Both the position numbers and the translations under genes were made by a program. The notes beneath the pieces were generated by a model. It saw only the letters and a program-made list of their open reading frames with translations, searched no databases and was not told where the DNA came from. A stretch of 64,000 bases of DNA, taken from positions 2,628,279-2,692,278 of the forward strand of contig NC_014212.1 of assembly GCF_000092125.1 (NCBI RefSeq), written 5' to 3'. This document shows positions 45,555 through 52,671 of the stretch, one piece after another (the first letter of the stretch is position 1; every line of letters begins with the position of its first letter). Origin of the DNA: Allomeiothermus silvanus DSM 9946. Its GTDB lineage: Bacteria; Deinococcota; Deinococci; Deinococcales; Thermaceae.

Positions 45555-46313
45555 TTACAAAAGCTTGGGAAGACTCTGCCAAAAAATGTAAAGCCCCATC
45601 AACACCAGAAATCCGGCGAAACCCCGGCGCAGCACATCCTGTGGGATGCGGACCCCGATCCGCCCACCCAGGAAGCTCCCGCCGATCCCCAGAGCACTGA
45701 ACAAGAGGACCAAATCCCAATGCACCGTCAGACCCAGCGCGGGAAGCAGGTGCAGATACTTGTAAAAACCACCTGCCGAGTTGAGCGCAATGACGAGCAG
45801 GCTAGTTCCTACCGCCAGGTGCATGGGTAAGCCCCCCAACAACACCAGCGCCGGAACGATGAGGAAACCGCCACCTACCCCTACTAGCCCAGCAATAGCC
45901 CCCACCGCCATCCCCTCGAGCCCGGTCTTCCAGATGGCTCCCGACCTACGGGGGACGTGGAGTCCTTTAGGGCGAGCCATTATAAACGCCGCCAGGAGCA
46001 TCACCACGGCGAATAAGCCCAGTTGCACCCCTCCGCTTACGAATTGCGAAAGCCAGGCCCCGGCGTAGGTGCCGACCACGCCGGGGATACCAAACACCAC
46101 CACGCTCTTCCAGTCCACCAAAGCACGTAGGGCATAGGGGAGGGATCCCACCAGCGCAATTATCCCCACAATGGCCAGGGATTCGGCAACGGCCAGCTTG
46201 TCGGGCTCGCCCACTAGGTAAACCAGGACCGGCACGGTAAGGATCGAGCCCCCGGAGCCCAACAGCCCGAGGGCCAGCCCGATAAAGACGGCTCCGATCC
46301 AGGCCAGGATCAT
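45555..46313 (-). CDS. TauE/SafE family sulfite or sulfur-anion exporter
   Basis: The start at ATG 46313 overlaps the rhodanese stop by four bases. The 252-residue protein has seven to eight membrane spans and the two TauE repeats, with GLALGLLGSGGSILTVPVLV near the N-terminus and GAIAGLVGVGGGFLIVPAL in the second half. TauE/SafE proteins export sulfite, thiosulfate or sulfoacetate. In Staphylococcus a TauE gene lies in the cst persulfide-detoxification operon, and this neighbourhood has the same logic. Confidence 0.9.
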   Translation of the reverse strand: MILAWIGAVFIGLALGLLGSGGSILTVPVLVYLVGEPDKLAVAESLAIVGIIALVGSLPYALRALVDWKSVVVFGIPGVVGTYAGAWLSQFVSGGVQLGLFAVVMLLAAFIMARPKGLHVPRRSGAIWKTGLEGMAVGAIAGLVGVGGGFLIVPALVLLGGLPMHLAVGTSLLVIALNSAGGFYKYLHLLPALGLTVHWDLVLLFSALGIGGSFLGGRIGVRIPQDVLRRGFAGFLVLMGLYIFWQSLPKLL

Positions 46314-46960
46314 CGTTCGACCGCCAGCCCCGCACTCATCCAACCGTAAGTGCCGCCCTCGAGGTTCCCCACTTGCTCCTTGGAAAACCCCTGCCCCACC
46401 AGGTACTCTGCCGCCGAGCTAGAGCGACCACCGGAGGCGCACACCAAGAGGATCTTACGGTCGCGGGGAAGCTGGCCTAGGCTCTGAGGGAACCGGCCCA
46501 GCGGTATGTTGACCGCGCCGGGCAGGTGGCCCATGGCGTACTCGTAGGGTTCGCGCACGTCTACCACATAGGCCCCTTCCCTGATCCAAGCCTCGGCCTG
46601 GTGCGGGGTGAGATCGGTGTAGTGGGCGGTGGGGTAGGTCTCCTCCACAGGCTGGGTGTCGAGGGGCAGACCCTGGCGATACCAGGAGAGAAGACCACCC
46701 TCGAGGTTGAGCAGGTTGCTATAGCCTTGCCCGGCCAGCCAGTAAGCGGCCTGCGCGCTGCGGTTCCCACTGCGGCAGTACACCACTACCGGTTGGTCCT
46801 TCGGGATCTCGCGAAAGCGCTCGGCGAATTCTGAGCCAGGAATTAGCTTGGCCCCCGGGATACGGGCCTCGTCAAACTCCTCAACCTCGCGCACGTCCAC
46901 AAACAGGACACCTTGCTCGAGCAGTTGCTTAGCTTCTTGCGGACGGATGTTCTTGACCAT
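46310..46960 (-). CDS. Tandem rhodanese sulfurtransferase (two active domains)
   Basis: The 216-residue cytosolic protein has two rhodanese domains. Domain 1 (residues 5-100) has the active loop YCRSGNRSAQ and domain 2 (115-210) has VCASGGRSSS, so both keep the catalytic Cys. Each has its DVRE motif (FVDVREVEEF and VVDVREPYEY). They carry sulfane sulfur as cysteine persulfide. The gene is coupled to the exporter, so thiosulfate or sulfite made by these enzymes could be exported directly. Confidence 0.92.
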   Translation of the reverse strand: MVKNIRPQEAKQLLEQGVLFVDVREVEEFDEARIPGAKLIPGSEFAERFREIPKDQPVVVYCRSGNRSAQAAYWLAGQGYSNLLNLEGGLLSWYRQGLPLDTQPVEETYPTAHYTDLTPHQAEAWIREGAYVVDVREPYEYAMGHLPGAVNIPLGRFPQSLGQLPRDRKILLVCASGGRSSSAAEYLVGQGFSKEQVGNLEGGTYGWMSAGLAVER

Positions 46961-47016
46961 GGTTCACCCATGTTGGGAGTCTTATATCTGGGCTGAGTCG
47001 AGCTGTAGTTTGCGAT

Positions 47017-47355
47017 CTATTTCTTGAGCGGGAGACCAGCTCGCTTCCAAGCCTCGATTCCCCCGAGGAGGTTGTAAGCGGTATAGCCTTTGCGGGCTAA
47101 AAAGGCCGCGGCCTGGCGACTGCGGTTGCCGCTGGCGCATTGGCAGATGATCTCCTTGTCCTTGGGTAGGCTCTCCCAGCCTTTCGCTAGTTCAGCCAGG
47201 GGGAGAGCCTTGGAGCCAGGGATCTTGCCGTCTTTGCGCTCGTATGGGGTGCGCACGTCGAGCAAGATGGCTCCGGATTTGAGCTTGGCCTGGGCCTCCT
47301 GCGGGCTTAGCGAGGGCACCCCCGGACCCAGCAGGTTCCTGAACCAACCCAGCAT
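47017..47355 (-). CDS. Single-domain rhodanese
   Basis: The 112-residue protein has an N-terminal extension of about 15 residues (MLGWFRNLLGPGVPSL), then a rhodanese domain with LLDVRTPYERKDGKIPGS and active loop CQCASGNRSRQA, in which two Cys lie three residues apart. The extra Cys could allow a disulfide or metal contact. Its ATG directly follows the stop of the metallo-beta-lactamase fusion gene. Confidence 0.92.
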   Translation of the reverse strand: MLGWFRNLLGPGVPSLSPQEAQAKLKSGAILLDVRTPYERKDGKIPGSKALPLAELAKGWESLPKDKEIICQCASGNRSRQAAAFLARKGYTAYNLLGGIEAWKRAGLPLKK

Positions 47356-48798
47356 CTAAGCCCCCACCGGTTGAGGCGCTTCACCTTTTTCCAGAGGAAA
47401 GCCGTGCTCCTGCCAAGCTTTGATCCCACCGGTCAGGTTGCTGACGTTGGAGTAGCCCGCCGCCAGCAGGGCACTGATGGCAGTGGAGGAGCGATCCCCA
47501 CCCAGGCAGTGCAGCACTATCGGCCGATCCTTGGGGATACGCTGTAGGTTCTGCATCACCCGCCCCGCGTGGATGTTGAGCGCACCCGGGATATGCGCAG
47601 CCTTGTACTCATCCGCCCCGCGCACATCGAGGATCAAAACCTCACCCCGCTCCCACTTCGCCTTGACCTCGGCGGCGCTCGCTTGGGGAACGGCCTCGAG
47701 TTCGCCCTCGGCATAGCCCTCCAAGCTGGGGATGTATCCTACTATCCTATCCAGGCCAATCCGCACCAACTGGCGCACCAAGCCCTGCACGGCCTCGCTC
47801 CCGGCCAGGAGCACCAGCGGGCGGTCATAGGGCAGCAACCAACCCGCCCAGGTAGAGAAGTTCTTGCCCGCCGGGATGTTGAGAGAGCCGGGAAGGTGTC
47901 CCCCGGCAAAGGCAAACTTGTCGCGGGTATCCACTAGCACCGCCCCTCCCTGCAAGGCCTGGCGGAACTGCTCGGGAGTGAGCCGATGGGGCTGGGGTAG
48001 GTCGCCCAGAATCGTCATCCCGTCGCGATTGAGGCGTTTCATCACGGCAAAGTAGCTGGGGGCCTCTGGTTGGCCAGAAAGGAGGGCCTTCACAAAACCT
48101 TCTTCATCGTCCTTAGCCAGGTAATCAGCCCACCAGGCGAAGCGCCGCTCATATCCCACGGTGCTGCTGGGCACCGCACCCAAGGCCTTGCCGCAGGCCG
48201 AGCCTGCCCCGTGGCCGGGCCAGACCTGCACGTAGTCGGGCAGGGTCAGAAACTTCTCCTTCAGGCTTTTAAACATTCGCCGCGCGCCCGGTTCGGCGGT
48301 CCCAACAATTCCGGCAGCCTCCTCGAGCAAGTCCGGACGACCAATATCCCCCACAAATACAAAGTCCCCGGTGAGGAGGAAGCCTGGTTCACCCGCCGCC
48401 GCCCCGTCGGTGACCAAGAAAGACAGATGCTCGGGAGTGTGGCCGGGGGTGTGTACCGCCTTGACCCGCACGTTGCCTAGCCGGATCTCGTCACCGTCTC
48501 GGAGCAGTTGGTGCTTGAAGCCCTCCAGCCCACTGTACTTCCAGTATTCGTCTCCCTCATCCGAGAGGTAGAGGGTAGCCCCGGTGGCCTGGGCCAGCTC
48601 CCGCGCCCCCGAAAGGTAATCCGCGTGAATGTGGGTCTCGCTGACGGCCACGATCTTCAGGCCGTTTTTCCGAGCTTCCTCGAGGTAGGTGTCGATGTCT
48701 CGCTTAGGGTCTACCACCATGGCTTCGCCCGAAGCCTGACAACCGATCAGATAGCTCGCCTGGGCCAATCCTTCCTCGTAGATCTGTTTGAACAACAT
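47356..48798 (-). CDS. Metallo-beta-lactamase-rhodanese-rhodanese fusion (persulfide dioxygenase, CstB-like)
   Basis: The 480-residue protein has an ETHE1-like metallo-beta-lactamase domain (residues 1-245) with THIHADYLSG at 55-64, HTPGHTPEHLSF near 115 and TGDFVFVGDIGRPDLL near 142. Two rhodanese domains follow. The first has LLAGSEA in place of the Cys loop and should be inactive. The second has LHCLGGDRSSTA with the Cys intact. CstB in Staphylococcus has a similar order and turns low-molecular-weight persulfides into sulfite and thiosulfate. It is the first gene of the leftward operon and appears leaderless. Confidence 0.92.
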   Translation of the reverse strand: MLFKQIYEEGLAQASYLIGCQASGEAMVVDPKRDIDTYLEEARKNGLKIVAVSETHIHADYLSGARELAQATGATLYLSDEGDEYWKYSGLEGFKHQLLRDGDEIRLGNVRVKAVHTPGHTPEHLSFLVTDGAAAGEPGFLLTGDFVFVGDIGRPDLLEEAAGIVGTAEPGARRMFKSLKEKFLTLPDYVQVWPGHGAGSACGKALGAVPSSTVGYERRFAWWADYLAKDDEEGFVKALLSGQPEAPSYFAVMKRLNRDGMTILGDLPQPHRLTPEQFRQALQGGAVLVDTRDKFAFAGGHLPGSLNIPAGKNFSTWAGWLLPYDRPLVLLAGSEAVQGLVRQLVRIGLDRIVGYIPSLEGYAEGELEAVPQASAAEVKAKWERGEVLILDVRGADEYKAAHIPGALNIHAGRVMQNLQRIPKDRPIVLHCLGGDRSSTAISALLAAGYSNVSNLTGGIKAWQEHGFPLEKGEAPQPVGA

Positions 48799-48809
48799 GG
48801 TTGCATGTT

Positions 48810-48851
48810 ATACCCATAGGGGGTATACTGTCAAATATCCCTAGGGGGTAT
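48810..48851. promoter_or_regulatory. Two CsoR/CstR-type operators in a divergent promoter
   Basis: Site 1, ATACCCATAGGGGGTAT (48810-48826), and site 2, ATATCCCTAGGGGGTAT (48835-48851), are G-rich inverted repeats of the CsoR/CstR operator type, 25 bases apart. The leftward promoter has TTGACA (48829-48834 on the minus strand), 16 bases and TATAAC (48807-48812), ending eight bases before the ATG. Site 1 lies in its spacer. The rightward -10 box is TATGAT (48849-48854), overlapped by site 2. Both arms should be repressed by the CstR-like protein at 50744-50992. Confidence 0.75.
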
Positions 48852-48880
48852 GATTCTCCAGGGAAACCCAAGGAGCTCAC

Positions 48881-49564
48881 ATGAACTTTTTGGACGAGAA
48901 AATCCAAGCCCAGGTACGGGAAGCGCTAGCCCCCATCCAAAATCCAGTAGAGCTAGTGGTTTTCAAAGGGAGTGGCCTTATCCTGCCTGGACAAGATGCA
49001 CCGGGGATGCAAGAAGAGACCCTGGGTCTTTTAAAGGAAGTGGCGGCCCTCAACGAGCACCTCACGGTGGTGGAGAAGACCCTCTCCGACCCCGAAGCCC
49101 AAGCACTGGGCCTGAAGCTGGCCCCCACTATCCTGCTGCGGGAGGCGGGCTCGAGCCGCAGCAATATCCGCTTTATCGGCTTACCCGCCGGGTATGAGTT
49201 CAGCACCCTGATCGAGACCCTGCTCATGCTGGGTACCGGGATGAGCGGCCTAGGCGAGAAAAGCCAGGGCGAACTGCAGAAGATTACCCAGCCGGTGCGG
49301 ATGCAAAGCTTCGTCACCCCCACCTGCCCCTACTGCCCCCGCGCGGTGCTTACCGCTTTCCGCTTCGCCTTCCACAACCCTAACGTGGTAGCTGAAGGCA
49401 TCGAGGCCAACGAGTTCCCGCTGCTCTCAGCGCAGTACCGTATCTCCGGGGTGCCCGATACCCTCATCCTCGGGCAGGGGACGGAGCGGGTGCTGGGCGG
49501 GCAGCCCGAGCGGGTGTTCCTGGAGAGCACCCTAAAAGCCGCCGGAGTAGGGGTACAAGCGTGA
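48881..49564 (+). CDS. Protein disulfide oxidoreductase-like, two thioredoxin folds
   Basis: The 227-residue protein resembles the two-domain PDO family of thermophiles. The N-terminal thioredoxin-like half has no CxxC motif, while the C-terminal half has CPYC at residues 149-152 (FVTPTCPYCPRAV) and the cis-proline segment GVPDTLI. It has no signal peptide, so it works in the cytosol, where it could reduce or make disulfides and persulfides. It opens the rightward sulfur operon after the ribosome binding site AAGGAG. Confidence 0.88.
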   Translation: MNFLDEKIQAQVREALAPIQNPVELVVFKGSGLILPGQDAPGMQEETLGLLKEVAALNEHLTVVEKTLSDPEAQALGLKLAPTILLREAGSSRSNIRFIGLPAGYEFSTLIETLLMLGTGMSGLGEKSQGELQKITQPVRMQSFVTPTCPYCPRAVLTAFRFAFHNPNVVAEGIEANEFPLLSAQYRISGVPDTLILGQGTERVLGGQPERVFLESTLKAAGVGVQA

Positions 49565-49932
49565 AGCTGAAGCTTTCTCTGCTCGTCTTGGCCCTGCTGG
49601 GGCTGGTGGGCGCGATGGCCCAGGCTGGCTATCAAAACGTGAGCGTGCAGCAACTCCACCAGGCCCGGTCTCCCAAATTCATCCTGGATGTGCGGGAGCC
49701 TTACGAGTTCGCTGCCGGGCACGTCGCAGGAGCCAAGCTGATTCCCTTGGGGCAGCTTGCCCAGCGCGCTACGGAAATCCCCAGAAACATCCCGGTCTAC
49801 GTGATTTGTCGCAGCGGCAACCGCTCCGCCCAGGCCAGTCGGATTTTGGTAAGCAAGGGCTTTAGCAACATTCACAACGTCCAGGGTGGCCTGCTGGCTT
49901 GGCAGGCTGCCGGGTATCCGGTTAGGCGATGA
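49561..49932 (+). CDS. Exported rhodanese
   Basis: The 123-residue product starts at a GTG that overlaps the previous stop and has a signal peptide (LSLLVLALLGLVGAMAQA). The mature domain has FILDVREPYEFAAGHVAG and the active loop ICRSGNRSAQA. It is thus a periplasmic counterpart of the cytosolic rhodaneses across the divergent promoter. A partner on the same side of the membrane is the thioredoxin domain encoded next. Confidence 0.92.
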   Translation: MKLKLSLLVLALLGLVGAMAQAGYQNVSVQQLHQARSPKFILDVREPYEFAAGHVAGAKLIPLGQLAQRATEIPRNIPVYVICRSGNRSAQASRILVSKGFSNIHNVQGGLLAWQAAGYPVRR

Positions 49933-50747
49933 ACTTTACCCCTGACGCGCTACGACTGGGGCCACTGGTCATCGAGTGGAGCCGCTTCTCGCTGATCTTG
50001 GGCTTGCTGGTCTTCCTGACCCTGGTGGGTCGGCTCCGGCAGCCCAGGCTGGAGGCCGCAGCCTGGCAAGCGGCGTTAGCTGGGGTGCTAGCAGCCCGGC
50101 TAGGATACGCCCTCGAGCATCCCCAGGCCTTTTTGCACAGTGGCCTCTTCCCCGCGTTGGTCGCCCTGGTAGACATTCGCAGCGGGGGCTTCGCCTGGGG
50201 GTGGGGGCTTCTTGGGGCAGGGCTCGTTGCCTTGTGGCGTTTGCGGGGAGAATCCCCCCGGCTTCTCCCCGCCGGAGCGCTGGCGGTGGGCATTGCCCTG
50301 ATTCCCCAGTTGCTCAAACCCGTGCCTGGCCAAGCAGTTCAGGCCCTACCCCCAGGCTTACAGCTCGAGCGCCTAGCCCCCGACGGTAGCGTACAGCTGG
50401 TAGCTTGGAAGGACCTGCCTAAGCCGCTGCTGATCAACGTCTGGGCTAGCTGGTGCCCACCGTGCCGTGCAGAGATGCCGCTATTAGCGGAGTACGCCAA
50501 GCAGGGCTACCCCATCGTATTCCTGAACTCCGGCGAAGACGCTCCCACCGTGCGCGCGTACCTCGACGGGGTTGGCATCGGCACCGCTTACCTGGATGCT
50601 GGGGATGTGCAAAGAAGGCTCGAGGTCTCAGGTCTGCCCACTACCTTGCTCATCGGGGCCGATGGAAAGGTGAAAGCCCGACATTTGGGCAGCCTCAGCC
50701 GGGTCCAGTTGGTCGAGCTGTTGAACACATTCAAGGAAACCCCATGA
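49929..50747 (+). CDS. Fusion of an Lgt-like membrane domain with a TlpA-type thioredoxin
   Basis: The 272-residue protein has an N-terminal four-span membrane part (residues 1-125) whose start, LRLGPLVIEWSRFSLILGLL, and later GVLAARLGYALEHPQAF and GGFAWGWGLLGAGLVALW segments look like the first half of prolipoprotein diacylglyceryl transferase. The catalytic centre of Lgt is missing. Residues 135-272 are a TlpA/ResA domain with WASWCPPCRAEMP (Cys176, Cys179) and the cis-proline loop GLPTTLL. It probably anchors an extracytoplasmic thiol reductase. It overlaps both neighbours by four bases. Confidence 0.82.
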   Translation: MNFTPDALRLGPLVIEWSRFSLILGLLVFLTLVGRLRQPRLEAAAWQAALAGVLAARLGYALEHPQAFLHSGLFPALVALVDIRSGGFAWGWGLLGAGLVALWRLRGESPRLLPAGALAVGIALIPQLLKPVPGQAVQALPPGLQLERLAPDGSVQLVAWKDLPKPLLINVWASWCPPCRAEMPLLAEYAKQGYPIVFLNSGEDAPTVRAYLDGVGIGTAYLDAGDVQRRLEVSGLPTTLLIGADGKVKARHLGSLSRVQLVELLNTFKETP

Positions 50748-50992
50748 AAACCGATGTGGAAAAACAAAGGGTGTTGAACCGTCTGCGCCGCCTAGAAGGC
50801 CAGGTGCGGGGCCTCAGCAAGATGGTCGAGGAGGATCGCCCCTGCACCGAGATCCTCACCCTGCTCGCAGGGATCCGCGGCGCGCTCGACGGAATTGGCG
50901 AGCTGGTGCTGGAAAACTTTCTGGAAGAGTGCCGCTCGAGCGGGCAGCAAGACCCCAAAACCGTCCTCGAGGCGGTGCGGCTTTTGCGGTGA
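50744..50992 (+). CDS. CsoR/RcnR-family regulator, CstR-like persulfide sensor
   Basis: The 82-residue protein matches DUF156: RVLNRLRRLEGQVRGLSKMV at the N-terminus, Cys34 in DRPCTEIL and Cys63 in LENFLEEC. Copper-sensing CsoR proteins carry a His four residues before the second Cys; here that residue is Phe59. Loss of this His with both Cys kept is the mark of CstR-type persulfide sensors. It is coupled to the thioredoxin fusion gene and probably binds the two operators at 48810-48851. Confidence 0.87.
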   Translation: MKTDVEKQRVLNRLRRLEGQVRGLSKMVEEDRPCTEILTLLAGIRGALDGIGELVLENFLEECRSSGQQDPKTVLEAVRLLR

Positions 50993-51077
50993 AGGAGAGC
51001 CAGGGTTACGTATACTCCGGGGCGTAACCGGACCGTCCTCACATCCAGCATAATAGGACTTAGTATAAAATCTACGA

Positions 51078-51704
51078 ATGATCCGGGAACCCTTCAATAC
51101 CTATTCCCACCTTACCGGCGCGATTCTGGCCCTGGTAGGAACCATCGTGTTGCTTCTGCTCTCGCAGGGGGATACGGCCAAGTGGGTGGGGGCCTTGGTG
51201 TTTGGGGTCTCCATGACCGTGATGTACGTCTCCTCTTCGCTCTATCACGCCCTTAAGGTTTCGGAGAAAACCCTACAGGGCCTGCGCCGCCTGGATCACG
51301 CAGCTATATTTTTGTTCATCGCAGGAACCTACACCCCGGTGGTGTTACAGGGGCTCGAGCCCTCCTGGAAACCCTGGGCCCTGGGTATCGTGTGGGGATT
51401 GGCCGTGTTCGGGGTCTTCTTTCGGGTCTTCGTGCTCAAAGCCCCACGCTGGCTCTACACCCTCAGCTACGTGGGCCTAGGCTGGCTGGTGGTGTTCTTC
51501 TGGCCTAAGCTCGACCTCAATATTTGGGCCTTGGTCTGGCTGATCGCTGGGGGCCTGGCGTATAGCCTGGGTGCCATCAACTACGCCACCAAGTGGCCCG
51601 ATCCCTGGCCTCAAGTAGTCGGCTTCCATGGCCTATGGCACCTCTTTGTGCTGGCTGGGAGCATCTTTATGTACCTGGCGGTGCTGGCGCTGTATTTGCA
51701 ATAA
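51078..51704 (+). CDS. Hemolysin III / PAQR family membrane protein
   Basis: The 208-residue protein has seven membrane spans and the PAQR metal site: SSSLYHAL near residue 55, LDHAAIFLFIAGTYTP near 73-88, and GFHGLWHLFVLAG near 188. TATAAA (51064-51069) ends eight bases before the ATG, so it should be leaderless. Bacterial members are called hemolysin III from Bacillus cereus, but haemolysis is rarely shown; a hydrolase or membrane homeostasis role is more likely. The stretch 51705-51933 contains only the palindromes listed below. Confidence 0.92.
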   Translation: MIREPFNTYSHLTGAILALVGTIVLLLLSQGDTAKWVGALVFGVSMTVMYVSSSLYHALKVSEKTLQGLRRLDHAAIFLFIAGTYTPVVLQGLEPSWKPWALGIVWGLAVFGVFFRVFVLKAPRWLYTLSYVGLGWLVVFFWPKLDLNIWALVWLIAGGLAYSLGAINYATKWPDPWPQVVGFHGLWHLFVLAGSIFMYLAVLALYLQ

Positions 51705-51864
51705 GCCCCTTGGAAACTGCGCTAAAAAAGGCGACCCGGGACGGTGCAAGCGTCTTTTTGCCCCTTACCCCGCCACGACCTAAGCCCAGCCCCTGAGCAC
51801 CTGCTTATTGTCCACGGCAACTAGGGAAAGATGAGGCTGATTCTCCCAAAGGTAGGAGCAAATG

Positions 51865-51914
51865 TCTCATAAATTGAGAACTTTCTTAGCCCTTTAGGCC
51901 ATTTCTCATGAGAA
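51865..51914 (+). promoter_or_regulatory. Palindromic sites upstream of the response regulator gene
   Basis: TCTCA (51865-51869) and TGAGA (51875-51879) form an interrupted inverted repeat, and TTCTCATGAGAA (51903-51914) is a perfect 12-base palindrome sharing the same TCTCA half-site, ending 19 bases before the ATG at 51934. They are likely sites for the response regulator itself or another repressor. Confidence 0.5.
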
Positions 51915-51933
51915 TGTCGTCTACCCTGCTAGC

Positions 51934-52617
51934 ATGGAGTCTATGGAACAACCCCTGATCCTGATTGTAGAAGATGAAAAAGACATCGCTCGGTTTATAG
52001 AACTCGAGCTGCAAGCCGAGGGCTACCGAACCGAGGTAGCCTACGACGGCATCACCGGGCTTTCCCGATTTCGCGAGACCAATCCCAACCTGGTGGTCTT
52101 GGATTTAATGTTGCCGGTAATGGACGGCATCGAAGTAGCGCGGCGTATCCGCAAAACCTCTAACGTGCCCATCCTGATCCTTACCGCTAAAGACCGCGTG
52201 GAAGACAAAGTGGAAGGCCTCGACGCCGGGGCCGACGACTACCTGGTCAAACCCTTCTCCATTGAGGAGCTGCTGGCCCGCATCCGCGCCCACCTGCGCC
52301 GGGTGACCCCGGCTATCACCGGGGAGATCCGCGTTGCAGACCTCATCATCAACCTCGAGGGCCGCGAGGTCTACCGCTCGGGCCGCCGCATCGAGCTTTC
52401 CAACAAGGAGTTCGAGCTGCTGGAACTCCTCGCCAAGAGCCCAGGCAAAGTCTTCAGTCGCTTCGAGATCGAGGAGAAAGTCTGGCCCGGTTACCAAGGC
52501 GGCAGCAACGTGGTGGATGTGTACATCGGTTACTTGCGCAAGAAGCTCGAGGGCATCGGCGAGCGCCGCTTGATCCATACCGTGCGCGGTGTGGGGTACG
52601 TTCTCAGAGAGGATTGA
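51934..52617 (+). CDS. OmpR/PhoB family response regulator
   Basis: The 227-residue protein has a receiver domain (residues 7-120) with acidic pocket EDE near 13-15, phosphoacceptor Asp57 in [12 protein letters not shown], and Lys in YLVKPFS near 107. Its C-terminal winged helix (130-225) ends [17 protein letters not shown], typical of the OmpR class. It pairs with the histidine kinase 54 bases downstream. The stimulus is unknown; metal or envelope stress is common for this layout. Confidence 0.95.
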   Translation: MESMEQPLILIVEDEKDIARFIELELQAEGYRTEVAYDGITGLSRFRETNPNLVVLDLMLPVMDGIEVARRIRKTSNVPILILTAKDRVEDKVEGLDAGADDYLVKPFSIEELLARIRAHLRRVTPAITGEIRVADLIINLEGREVYRSGRRIELSNKEFELLELLAKSPGKVFSRFEIEEKVWPGYQGGSNVVDVYIGYLRKKLEGIGERRLIHTVRGVGYVLRED

Positions 52618-52671
52618 CGCAAACCGCACGATGCCTCGCCAACCCTTGGGCGTTAGGCGTTTGGTAGCCTT

